NCBI RefSeq assembly: GCF_022376445.1
Contig: NW_025955584.1
Location: forward strand, 1-19,715
From: Fomitopsis serialis
Lineage: Eukaryota > Basidiomycota > Agaricomycetes > Polyporales > Fomitopsidaceae
DNA: 19,715 nt
Direction: 5' to 3'
Of this stretch, positions 1-9,697 are shown in pieces. The position numbers and the translations under genes were made by a program. Within the stretch, counting starts at the first letter, position 1. Every line of letters begins with the position of its first letter. The notes beneath the pieces were generated by a model. That model saw only the letters and a list, made by a program, of their open reading frames with translations, was not told the origin of the DNA and did not search any database.

Positions 1-716
1 CGGGGTGAGTGGTAGGAATGGCCTTGTCACTTCTCTCGCTTCATCATACGTGGAGTAGTGGCTCATGGTCTATGATGTAGTGAGGCAAGTGGACGCAGAA
101 TTTGTAACGGTGCGTAGCGGTAGGGAGGGATAGCCTGAACTTGAACGTGTCTACAAGTTCGCAGGTTACGTCAGGTTGCGAGCGACTGAAATCAATAGCA
201 CACACCCAAGACACACCTCGATGGCAGGCCTTGACAGAATAGTACTTCAGTCTGAGTCTCTAGCAGCACCGACGTGCTGGCGGTAGATGGCAGGCAGTTC
301 AAAGACTACATATACAGTACGGCCTCCGAGTCGTCGGACGCATATGGAGCTGGACTTATAGTGAGGTTGAAGCAAGGTTCAAACATTCAAGTTGCGAGTT
401 CTGTTTATGCTTACGTAACCATCACGTCTAGAGAGCCCGCTCCAGAATTAAGATCTCGTCACAAAGTAACTTGTTCTGGATGTAACCGTTGAGCCAGCTG
501 TTGGTCCACGTTGCCGGGATTGCGACGAGTAGCCAACGGAGTACGTTGAGGAGGAAAGGTGACAGTTGCGCTCTGACCAATGAGGCAACATGAATCCTGT
601 GGATATATATGTCATGCACCAGAGACGTCTGAGTCAGACACTCGTAGAATGAGTGTCATAGTAGCTACATACAAGGTACCAACCCGTAAGCACTACTGGT
701 ACGTGCCAGAGTACGG
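1..716. other. No recognisable gene
   Basis: Both strands have only short open frames (about 60-72 codons) with no recognisable domain and no convincing exon-intron chain. A donor-like GTGAGT lies at the extreme left edge (5-10), so an exon could enter from outside the window, but nothing supports it. The right part should be the 3' untranslated and downstream region of the minus-strand F-box gene. Confidence 0.5.
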
Positions 717-2537
717 CTATGACACGATGATCTTGCCAGCAGAAGGCCACATATCGATCTCAGGACCTATGGACGCCAGCCGATGAACAGCTTCGTCAGA
801 AAATGCACCAACCAATGTCACTGTCGTCAACGCTCTCCCTTCCTTAGAAAGGTAGTGTAAGTACGCCTCAAGCTCGGGCACTAACCCATCCCCACCCGAC
901 CCTCCTACGAGAGCCAGCTCACTCAGGCATGGACAGAACACGTCATCGTCCCAGGACGGTGCAGTGCGTAGGGCGGTGAGTATATCGGGCGAGGAGACGT
1001 CGATCAGGCGCAGATACCGGAGATTCTTGGCCATGCGCAGGTACAACGGCCAGATATGCGGTTCGATCCCGCAGTTGTCCGGATCACGAATCGTCAGCGA
1101 CTCCAGTCGTCGTATGTCGAGCTTCTGAAACACGTCTCGATACATGAGCGACACGGAGTCACAGCCGAGCAACTTCAAGGTGCATGCCAAGGGCCTGGAC
1201 CAGATCCATCCCTTGAACGCGTTCGGGTCGAGATGGAGATTGAGCTGATGGGGGAGAGCGGGTTCGATGTCGAGCGAACGCATGTTGGAAAGCGCTGGGA
1301 TGCGACTCGTGTCCGGGGGCAGCATATCGAGAGGAAAATCGTCCTCTCCAGTTTCATGGCACGAGGCGATCCTCAAATGTGTGCAAGCAGGAGCCTCCAG
1401 GTTGCCCAGCACGAAGGCTGTCCACGCTGAAGGTAAATATTCGAAGGTAAGACTATCGAGCTTCCGCAGGGCGATCTGTCGTCGCCTGCTCGGCGCAGGG
1501 CCCGAGTATGGTTGGGGTCGACCGATGTTGAGGTTGTGGATCCAGCAGCGGTACGACAGGAGTTCCAGGAACGGACATCTTTCGAGTATATCAAGAAAGT
1601 CATCCACATCTGGGTGCAAGAGACGTGACTGGTGGCCGACGTCCAACTTGGTGAGGTTAGCGAAGACACCAGATGTCCAACGGACCTCGATAGAATCCAG
1701 GACAAGCATTCGTAGTCTCGGCGTCACGTCGTCGAAGAGCGTGGGTCTAACCAAGATGACAATGGGATCCACAAGCCAATCGAGATCGGGTTCAGTGAAC
1801 CGGAGCTGTATCTCTTCCAGATGCGGCGCAGGCCCCTCAAGGGCCTCGAGCAAAAGCTGCAGCTCCCGCACGTCCCCCAGCTCTACATGCAGACCCTTCA
1901 GGCGCCCCAACAACAGCACATCTTGCAGATCCTCCGGTCGAGGATAGACCGCCGACAGAGCGAGCTTGCTGATCCGGTAGCGCACACACGCGTCGCCAGA
2001 CCGCGCGAGGAACAGCTCCGCGAGCTGGCGCTGCCGGAGCGGGATGTCCGTCCACAGGCGCGGAGTGGCGAGCGCGAGCGCGCGCCACTCCGCGGAGACC
2101 TGGCTGACGGCGAGGATGCGCTCGGGCGCATAAAGGAAGACCTTGACGAGCAGCTCTTGCGGGAGACGAGATACCCGCGCGGCGGAGTTGCGCAGCCGTT
2201 TGTATTCGCAGATGGATCGCGAGATGGCGAGCCGCTGGTCATTGAGCTCTTTCAGCTTCCTGTCCACGGTCTCGACCAAGGCGGAGGGGTGGAGTCCGAG
2301 GGTGGCCTCGGGGGGCGTGCCTAGAGGTAGGAAGGGCCGCGCAGCCTCTTGCTCTTCGTCATACGCATTGTGGTGCGTCGGGATTGAGTTGCAGAGAAGA
2401 TCATACGCGTCCTCTTCGGAGGCTCGGGCGAAAAATTCTTCTATCTCTGCGTGTTCAGGCTGTGAGAATGAGCCGATTGTGTCAGATACTAAGCACTGTT
2501 ACGCACCGCTGCCTGACAATGGAAGCTTGTTCATCAT
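717..2537 (-). CDS. F-box domain protein, two exons
   Basis: Proposed join is 2537-2507 and 2446-717, giving 586 residues. F-box proteins link Skp1 of SCF ubiquitin ligases to substrates. The motif is at residues about 104-146, starting RLPQELLVKVF and ending in ATPRLWTDIPL, a pattern usual for Agaricomycete F-box proteins. It follows a probable coiled coil (about 66-96, ETVDRKLKELNDQRLAI). The remainder is leucine-rich, with irregular LRR-like strands such as LESLTIRD and LRYLRLIDVSS. The large 3' exon has no ATG before the F-box; the nearest in-frame ATG pair (2537) is separated from it by a TAA at 2499-2501. A 60-nt intron (2506-2447, donor GTGCGT, acceptor GCAG, internal CTGAC) removes this stop and keeps the frame. 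Substrate is unknown; these genes form large, fast-changing families in mushrooms. The family is secure, the 5' exon less so. Confidence 0.85.
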
Positions 2538-3318
2538 GAGCCACTCGCACCTGGGAATCGATGCTGTGGTACACGCAAATAACTTGCCGTAAGACAGTGG
2601 GCACGGGCTTTATAGGGCGACAGCACGAGGCTCGCATAGCTGCCGAACCGAACAAAGGTAGTGTGTGTCACAATCTAGCACGCGTTATTAGGAACATCAG
2701 CGCCTTGCAGAGGCTTAGAGCCTCGCATTGTTCTATGAACACATACTAGGGCACGCCGCATTCCAAGTTGAGTCTGTGCGCATAGATAGAGCCACGGCGC
2801 CGCTGTCCACGCCTGGAGCCTAGTGATGTTGTCTCGACTGGCTGGGAATCCGGACGAGACCAGTTTCTAGGTATATCAGAGAGGACCATGGGGCAACGTG
2901 CATCATCATAAGTCGAAAGAGCAGCGACGATCCCAACGTCCACAAACCAAACTCACCGCTGTCGGAGAGAAGGCGTGCGTGCGACGACAAACCCACACAA
3001 CACGTACTCGTCCTGATGCAGGGAGGTCGGGTGGTACGAGATGGACGTAGGGCTCGGTGAAGGACGACGGAGGTGGTCTGTATAACGTAGTTAGGCCGCC
3101 GAGACTAATGAAACTCTTACACGTATCGAAACGCGACTCGACGCGCTCTCCTCGACTTGCTACTCGACTAGTTTTGCACCCGCGACCGCTGTGTCGCGTC
3201 TAAATGCCGGAGTCGGATCACGAGACGAGAGAGTACTGGGGAGAGGGAATTCGATCGAGAGCAGGGCGGCGCGGCCCAGTACTAATACACACGAGAGGAG
3301 TTCTAGAACCTTGGAAGC

Positions 3319-3355
3319 GCGAGAGGGATAAAAAAGTAGAAGAGAGGGAGAGAGA
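3319..3355 (+). repeat. Purine-rich low-complexity tract
   Basis: Almost unbroken A/G run on the plus strand made of GAGAGGG and AGAGAGG-like words with an A6 block. It lies inside the gene-poor stretch. It is simple sequence, not a coding signal. Confidence 0.6.
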
Positions 3356-4119
3356 CGTCGGCGAGCGAGAGATGGTTCGAAAGAAGCGCGAAGCGTGAGT
3401 GTTTGACGTATCGGGAAGGAATGATACCTAATAAGGAAAGTATTGTACAGCAGGCATATGGGCACCCTCCTGGGCGACGGACGTCCCTTGAGTCCCCTTC
3501 CAGCGTTGACTGACGAACCCTTGTCTCGGTACGTGATTGGCAGCTCGCACGCGGTGCTATTTACTAATCGCGACCTGGTCCCCCAGCAGGTGCGGCACTC
3601 GGCGTTGCGGCGCTCGTCTCGTCCTACTAGCGGGTCCGCGTCGCAGCCTTCCGGTTCGTCGCAAGCGCGCCGGTAGAGTCGAGCGTACTACTGTAGGGAA
3701 TTGTAACAAAAAAGAAAAAGAAAGGCGTGGGACGGGTTTCCCTTCCACACCGCACATGCACCGTCAACCACTGCCACAGCATCGCACACCCACCCCTCAA
3801 ACAAAACACACATTTTCTTCATTCACAACCAGCAGCGGGACGACGAGAGCCCGGCACGCGCGCCGCGCGCACCACCCCCGCCGCCGCACCGCCGGACTAC
3901 GTATACGCTTGTACATCAGCCACGCACGCAACGCCTACGTATGCGCGGAGCACGCAGTGCCCGACGCGTCAGCAACAGCCAGTCTAGTCCATGATCGTCG
4001 TCATCACTATGCACCAGGGAAAAGAGGAAGGAGAAAGGGAAGCCCCGACGTGGACCTGCGTCGGGGGCGCATTAACATTAAAGATGGAGCAGCGGAACGA
4101 AATATGTGCAAGATGTGTT

Positions 4120-4161
4120 GGGGGTGGGGGATGGGGGAGGGGGAGGGGGAGGGGGAGGGGG
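4120..4161 (+). repeat. Seven consecutive G5 blocks, G-quadruplex-type tract
   Basis: Seven runs of exactly five G start at 4120, 4126, 4133, 4139, 4145, 4151 and 4157, separated by T, AT and then single A. The last five blocks form a (GGGGGA)n hexanucleotide microsatellite. Four runs of three or more G with loops of 1-2 nt already meet the usual G-quadruplex pattern. It lies about 300 bp downstream of the minus-strand gene at 4461-5364, so an extended transcript of that gene would carry the C-rich strand. Confidence 0.85.
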
Positions 4162-4460
4162 ATGTGGCGATGAGAGGATAATTGCAGGCTGTGGAAGCGG
4201 GATGCGGGCTGCCAAAGACGTGGAATGCGGTTCGGGGTTCTTGGGTCTTGCAAGAAGGCATTACGCGTCTGAGCAGGTCGCGCCGTATAGTAGGGGATTA
4301 TGTCGGGCTTCGTACACATATTTACGCCGGCGGGGGTCGCCTTCAACTGCACGAGCACGAGAACACGGACGTCAGCACCGAAACGCGTAGCACCGCAACG
4401 AGTGCGAGACATAAGGGGGTACGCACGATATTCTTGTACATCAATTTTCGTATCATCGCG

Positions 4461-5364
4461 TCAGTTCTCCTTCATCGCCTCGTCCGGCCTCTCCCACACG
4501 AAGCCGGGTCCGTCCACCGGGCTCGGATAGTCCACCTGCATGCCCAGCCGTTCGCACACCGCCGGCTCGCTATACACCGGGCTGCTCGGCATACCCGCGT
4601 CGCCTGCGCCCAAGCCGAAGTTCATGCCAGCCTCTTCCTCGGCGGGCGTCATGTACGGCGAGAGGAACAACGCGTTGTCTGTGGTCTGCGCGCGGCGCGC
4701 GAGCGGGCGCCGGGGCGTGGACGGCGGCTGCGTCGTCGAGATGATGGGGATCGGGAGGGGCAGCGTGGCGGACCGCGGCGTGAGGGGCGACGGGGGCGCG
4801 GGGAGGGGCGCGGTCGGCGCAGGCGCTGGGAGCGGGGGCGCGGGCTTGCGGGACATGCGGCGGGCGTTGCTGCGAGGGGAGGCAAGACGGTTCAGGTGGG
4901 TTCGCAGGAGGGCCATACCGGGGAACTCACCGAATCATCTGGCCACCGAGACTGCCGCTGCGCATGCGCCCTGCGGCGGTGGTGCCTTCTGGGTTATCCT
5001 GGGAACGGGACTCGCTCCCGGAGCGGGCACGGGCAGCCATGAAGGAATTGCGCGCTCCACGAGGGGCGGCGTTGCTCTTCATGGGGGTGACTGGCGACGC
5101 GCCGACGGTGATAGACGAGCGGCGCCTGCGCAGGCTGGGTCGGGAGCTGCCCTGGGAGTCGGAGCGCGGGCGCGAAGGCAGGATGTCGTTGGCGGAACGC
5201 AGCGCAGGGGGAAAGTCATTGGCGGTCGGCGTGGTGTCGACCTGGAGTGCGCCGGGGAGGTTAGACTGCGACGCGCGGGGTGTTGTTGGGGACGAGCCGG
5301 AAATCTCGTGGGGCATGGGGGCGAGGAGGCCGGAGGAGAAGAAAGAAGAGTAAAAAGTGGCCAT
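4461..5364 (-). CDS. Ser/Pro-rich disordered protein, two exons, function unknown
   Basis: Exons are 5364-4931 and 4869-4461, with a 61-nt intron (4930-4870; donor GTGAGT, acceptor TCGCAG) that joins in frame, giving 280 residues. I do not recognise a named domain. The protein is mostly disordered and rich in Ser, Pro, Arg and Ala. It has many possible proline-directed phosphorylation sites (SPTTPRAS, SPVTPMKS, LTPRS, PSTPRRP, YMTPAEEE, SSPVYSEP), an RRRRSS basophilic-kinase-like site near residue 80, and a Pro/Ala-rich linker after the splice junction. There is no signal peptide and no clear membrane segment; a short hydrophobic N-terminus (MATFYSSFFSSGLLAP) is present. Such features suggest a phosphoregulated cytosolic or nuclear protein, which is inference only. 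It is divergent from the SDR gene at 6072. Confidence 0.7.
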
Positions 5365-6071
5365 GGCAGGGGGGGTCGTGGCGAAGTGGAGGAGGAAGGG
5401 TGGGCTGGAGAGCAGATATAAGTGCTGGGTGAAGAAAGAGTGAGATCACTCCGGAGTGGGGGGATGGAGCAGGGGTGGGAGTCGCGTAGACAACGCTCAA
5501 GGCAAGAGACCCCTGGCCGAGGAACACGATCGGAGCCGAAATGGCAAAAAGGCGGGTGTGGCGGCAACAGCAACAGATAAACACGCGCGCGACGCGGTGG
5601 CGCACTCTTGCAACGGCTCTGGGATGCACACAGCGGGGGAGGGGCGAGGGGATGCGAGCAGACGTGGCCCGTGGGTTGGGATTTGAACACAGATGAGTCG
5701 CGAAGCCACGCACAGCTCCCGCTTCGCTTCGCCGTGCGCACAAACAACGCGTACACACCACGTCTTCCCCACGTGTCGCCCGCTCGACCTCTCACATCCT
5801 CCACACGTTCATACCCAACTTAGCACTTGCAACAACATCCATCCTGCGACGCACCGTGATCGCCGCTGTCCTGCTGCGCTCAATGGTCTGAAATATCATC
5901 ACACAGCTGTTGACGGACCACCAGCCCGCTCCAATCGCGTACATAAGTGCGCGCGAATCACACCCAGAAGCATCTTGCTTCCTATCCGCACCTCTTCTTC
6001 ACCTCACGGTCGACTCTACCTGATCTATTTGCCTGCCTGGTGACTGCCAGTGCTGCGTCTCGATTGTCGTC
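5365..6071. promoter_or_regulatory. Divergent intergenic region holding two promoters
   Basis: These 707 bp separate the start codons of the minus-strand gene (ATG at 5364) and the plus-strand SDR gene (ATG at 6072), so both promoters should lie here. On the minus strand a TTATAT element sits about 50 nt before the 5364 start and could be a weak TATA box. On the SDR side the last 90 nt are rich in C/T words, common in fungal leaders. No operator or transcription-factor site can be assigned with confidence. Confidence 0.5.
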
Positions 6072-7290
6072 ATGTCTCACAACGCAAAGGTCGTCCTCGT
6101 CACAGGTTGCAGCAGGGGAGGCATCGGTTTCGCTCTGTGAGTGTCTCGGTCGCAGTGTGTGGACGTGTGGTACGTTTCATCCAGACGGACCTCCAGTTTC
6201 GAGCGAGAAGCTTGTGCACGGCGGTAAGAGTGCGGTCCTGCAGCTTGACCGGCAGATGGCAGGGGTTACATCTCGACTCTGCCTCATGTCTGCCAAAGCA
6301 GAGCATGCGACTGAACGACGAAAGCGGTTCATGCGTCCTGCGTGTCGCCTCACTAATTCAGCAGTTCACGTACTGACAAGTCATCTTCATAACGTAGTTG
6401 CGAGGAATTCGCCGCGAAGGGATGCAATGTCTACGCCACCGCGCGTAGGCTTGAAGCCATGGAAGGCTTGCACCCCGACATCGGGCGCCTTGCCCTCGAT
6501 GTGACCAACGACGCGAACGTAAACGCGGTCGTCGCGACCATCATCGAGCGCGAAGGGCGCATCGACATCGTCGTCAACAACGCAGGCTCCATGTGCCACG
6601 GTGCGTACGCACATCCGGTCCAGCGCGGGGCGTAAGTGATCCTGAGCACACATCGCGTAGGCCCAACGCTGGACAACTCGATCGAGGACATCGCCGCCGT
6701 CTTCGACACGAACACCCTCTCCATCATCCGTGTCTGCAAAGCCGCCGTGCCCCACATGGCCGCGCGCAAGCGGGGGCTCATCGTGAACATAGGCTCCATC
6801 GTCGGCGAGATGTGCGTTCCGTCTTTTCCTCCTCCGCACCTAACTCACTCCCTCTCCCAGCCCGACGCCCTGGTCCGGGCCCTACTCCGCCTCCAAAGCC
6901 GCCGTCGCCTCCTTCTCCCAGACGCTCTCCATGGAGCTCCGCCCGCTTGGGCTGCACGTCCTGCACTACTCCCCGGGCGCCGTGCGCTCCCTCATCTCCG
7001 CGAACGGCGCGCCGCGCGTGCCGCTCCTGCCCGAGAGCCTCTGGGCGGGCTACCGTGACGCCATCCTCGCGCGCGTCTTGGCGAGCGCGAGCGTACGCGG
7101 CATGTCGTGCGAGCAGTTCGCGCGCAGCGTCGTGCGGGAGGCGCTGCGGGAGGGCTGGGCGGTCGGGCCGTATAGGGCCGTGATGGTCGCGCCCCCGGCG
7201 GCGTTGTATAAGGTGCTCGTGTGGTTGCCGAGGACCGTGGTGTTGCGGATCTTTTGGAAGGTGGTTGGGGGGAAGCCGAAGGGGCAGTGA
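6072..7290 (+). CDS. Short-chain dehydrogenase/reductase, Ayr1-like, four exons
   Basis: Exons 6072-6136, 6398-6600, 6661-6811 and 6861-7290 join in frame to 282 residues, the usual size of a classical SDR. The N-terminus is a Rossmann fold with the TGxxxGxG-type cofactor loop (TGCSRGGIG, residues 11-19), then VNNAG (81-85), catalytic Ser135 in NIGSIVG, and the YxxxK pair Tyr148/Lys152 in PYSASKAA; Asn107 completes the usual tetrad. The ATARR after the second strand (Arg38/Arg39) suggests NADPH preference. The overall pattern resembles fungal NADPH-dependent 1-acyldihydroxyacetone-phosphate reductases (Ayr1), which act in ether/glycerolipid synthesis at the ER or lipid droplets. The hydrophobic, basic C-terminus (APPAALYKVLVWLPRT onward) fits membrane attachment. 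SDR membership is certain; the substrate is inferred. Introns 2 and 3 are 60 and 49 nt, but intron 1 is 261 nt. Confidence 0.92.
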
Positions 7291-7519
7291 GTGGGGAGGG
7301 TGTGCGATTCTGCTTGTGTGCAATGTATCTGGTGAGCCATCAGCTCCGTCTTGGGCTTGTTGCTTTCGCGCTTATGCAGCTTCCATCGCCAGTTCTACTA
7401 GTGTTGCGCGTATACACATTACTTCATTGTCGCATGCTACGACCATGACAGCGCGACTGTGGCGTCTGTAGCAGGTGGCACAGACAACGCTGTCCTTCCG
7501 TCTGATACGGAGATGCTCG

Positions 7520-8214
7520 GCGCGTCGCCATCATCGTCGCGGGAGCTGGCGGATCCTCCGCGGCATTTTGGATCGCAAAAGCTAAGGAACGATACGGACC
7601 GGACATTGAGATTGACGTTTACGAGCGCAATGGTTACATCGGCAGTCGTAAGTACTCTCGCTGGAACTTCGTACCGGACTCGAGGTCGCGACTGACATCC
7701 ACGGCCTGACCTAGGCAGCAATGTCGTGCACCCGTACGATAACAACAATTTTCAGCCAATCGAACTAGGAGCATCCGTCTTTATCGAGGTCAACAAGAAC
7801 ATGTGGCGCGCCGTCAACGAGTTCGGTCGGGTATGCTACAAAGACGCAAACACTATCATGGGAATCTGGGATGGCTCTCAATTTGTTCTCTGTGCGTACC
7901 TGAAATTTCGTAGCTTCCTGCATAATCGACCGCCCCAGAAGAGTGACTAACACTCCATGCTTTGCGGATGCGCGGCAGTGTCTACAGTGGGTGGTGGGAC
8001 AAAGTCAGGATAATGTGGCGCTATGGATACAAAGTTCCGTTGCGCGCTCAAGCTATCGTCAAATCCTTGACCGAGTCGATCCAAAAGCTCTGTGCACCTG
8101 ATGCACCGCGCTTTGAGAACTAGACATTTCTAGAGGGGGCACTGTATTGGACCTCCTTCACCAGTCGCACCACTGCTGAGTTTCTCGATGCCGAGGAATT
8201 CCATGCGCAATATT
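7520..8214 (+). pseudogene. Decayed prenylcysteine-oxidase-like gene copy
   Basis: This is a broken paralogue of the gene at 11837-13662, same strand, aligned to its exons 1 (later part), 2 and 3 (first part). Readable pieces include AGAGGSSAAFWIAKAKERYG, IELGASVFIEVNKNMWRAV and MGIWDGSQFVL. Lesions seen: no recognisable start or signal peptide before the FAD motif; the first Gly of GxGxxG is Val (GTC, 7536-7538); two codons are missing after EFG in exon 2; the second intron's acceptor AG reads GG (7966-7967); there is an in-frame TAG at 8121-8123 where the intact copy has Leu; and similarity stops near 8214, about 1.17 kb of the intact copy being absent. Intron 1 keeps its splice sites (7648-7714). 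No functional protein is expected. Confidence 0.9.
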
Positions 8215-8218
8215 TGCA

Positions 8219-8371
8219 GGGTTACGAACTCAAGGCGAGCAACGCTTCAACAACACACGACCTGGCAAACGCATCACTCAGGTTTGCGGAACTGCAGACG
8301 CACCTGACCAGCGACTAACGGTCGCGCATCAGCTCACGCTGCTGAGCCTTGCAAGAGCCTCGAGATGTTAT
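8219..8371 (+). repeat. Duplicated 3'-flank block, left copy
   Basis: This block aligns to 13814-13969, downstream of the intact prenylcysteine oxidase gene. Shared words include GGTTACGAAC, CGCTTCAACAACA, CTGCAGACGCACCTGA, CTCACGCTGCTGAGCC and CGAGATGTTAT. Here it abuts the truncated coding remnant directly, which marks the deletion junction. Beyond 8371 the copies diverge completely, so this is the right end of the duplicated unit. Differences between the copies fall almost equally on all three codon positions in the longest shared frame, which argues against coding function. Confidence 0.85.
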
Positions 8372-9697
8372 ATCCGGCAGATTATCCGCCACACTTTTCA
8401 GTGCACACCCTCCACAAGCACTCCGTCTGCTCACCGTACACATCCCGAACGATGTCCCAGACGGCGTATGTTCCGGGATAGCTGTGGATGGCTGACGCGT
8501 GCAGCACTCCGGTACGACTTTGGGCGGCGGGCGACGTTCACGCGATTACGAAAGCTGTGAAGAGGGCCCGCGGAACATCTCGTGCGAAGAGCTTGCGCAA
8601 CAGGGCATGGGTCAGGCGGTGAGGGAAGACGGATCAGATGAGTGCTATTGTGTACACATTCGTCTTGTACTTCTGCTGATATTGATTAGGCTATGGCTCC
8701 GGGGAACAGGCTTACATTGATAGGGCTTGGGCACTTAGCTCAGGTATGATCACAGCAATTCTGCGACGAGCGTGACTGATCCCTCAGTGCATTTTAGCGA
8801 TGACACAAGCTCTGGAAGCTTGTATATACTACCCGGTCACACGGACATTCTCCAGCTTCGGATTGTCTGTGTCAGGCTCCGGTTTGTCAGTGCTAAGCAG
8901 GCTGCAGGTATCCTAAAACTCGGTACGTTGGGGACCGTCTCTTCATCCCTCCTTGCCCCTCGTGCTGTCACAGTCATGTCGGTGTTGTGATAGTACTAAG
9001 CCGACGACAAGCGTTTCAACGCTCATGTTGCGCGCCCAAATCAGGTTCCACATCGATGTGAGTTGGTGCATCTTCTGAACTTTATCATGCCCTAGCCATG
9101 GGGTGCAGTACCTGAATAGTGTGTATTTTACCACAGATAGTAGCCCTTCTTGGCTCAAGGTTTTGTCAGTACTCGCGCTTACCAGCGTGTGCGCGTCTTG
9201 CGCTGACACCATGCCCATCAGGAGCTGGGGCGGACCACTCTTATCCCATGAAGTTCGCTTCTGTGCCTATATCGTGGAACTGTCGATGTAGGTATACGAC
9301 ATCGCTTGAAACATGTCTGGAATAGACAGTGGAGCCACCTACGCGTCCCGAGTCTTCCGCCCACCAGTGCAAGTCCCCTCGAGTCTATGTGGTTCTCACT
9401 GGCACTGCTTGACTGGTCGACCTGACACTGCAATGAGCCGAATAGGTGGGATATACCATAATGCAGTAAGGACGCAAATCTCATACGAAGTTATGAGCCT
9501 ATCGTGCTGATCTTAGGGGGACGGCGCCTGCCCGTGATGTTTGGATGACGGTCAAGTGGCCTAGGATTGTTCTTGATGCTCTGACCCAAAGCACATCTGC
9601 CGATGCGAGATGGTCAGTTCCTACATAGGCTGCCAATCCGCAGTATCGCGTGTCCCCATCTCACAGAACCCTTCCTCGAACTTCACCTGTCACTGGC
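8372..9697 (+). other. Unassigned stretch, possible decayed membrane-protein gene
   Basis: No intact gene can be assembled. Some plus-strand segments look like gene debris. An exon-like piece ends at a GTATGA donor near 8738, followed by a CAG acceptor near 8787. Translated fragments around 8922-8960 (LGTLGTVSSSLL) and 9100-9180 (GVQYLNSVYFTTD, SWLKVLSVLAL) loosely resemble the start and first helices of DUF6534-type Agaricomycete membrane proteins. Stops and frame changes lie between them. The resemblance is from memory of the family pattern and is weak. The last 200 nt would contain the promoter of the gene at 9698. Confidence 0.25.

Larger units (their letters stand above)
2538..4460. other. 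Gene-poor intergenic stretch of about 1.9 kb
   Basis: No open frame on either strand resembles a known family. The longest frames (142-214 codons between 3537 and 4412) are low-complexity translations of biased sequence and overlap each other on both strands. The left end should hold the F-box promoter and the right end the 3' untranslated region of the gene ending at 4461. A C/A-rich stretch (about 3745-3835) resembles promoter or 5' untranslated sequence, but no coding exon follows it on the plus strand. A long non-coding RNA cannot be excluded. Confidence 0.5.

Noticed and set aside
1048..1072. tRNA T-arm-like word (GCGGTTCGATCCCGC)
   Set aside because: There is no matching D-arm, anticodon arm or acceptor stem around it, and it lies inside the F-box coding exon.
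2490..2507. An 18-nt GTGCGT..TTAG micro-intron at the F-box 5' end
   Set aside because: It would keep the frame but is far below workable intron size; the 60-nt alternative is more plausible.
1056..2592. Several long plus-strand frames (up to 226 codons) opposite the F-box gene
   Set aside because: They are antisense shadows of a GC-rich coding exon, with low-complexity Ser/Arg-rich translations and no domain.
3537..4412. Overlapping frames of 142-214 codons on both strands
   Set aside because: Translations are simple Pro/Arg/Gly repeats from biased sequence, no domain is visible and no splice chain extends them.
4182..5421. Plus-strand frames of 286 and 293 codons
   Set aside because: They are Arg/Gly/Ala-rich shadows of the minus-strand Ser/Pro-rich gene, whose two exons join precisely at good splice sites.
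7444..7748. Frames spanning the start of the left oxidase copy as an intact gene
   Set aside because: The frame lacks the signal peptide and changes several times; the splice and FAD-motif lesions show decay.
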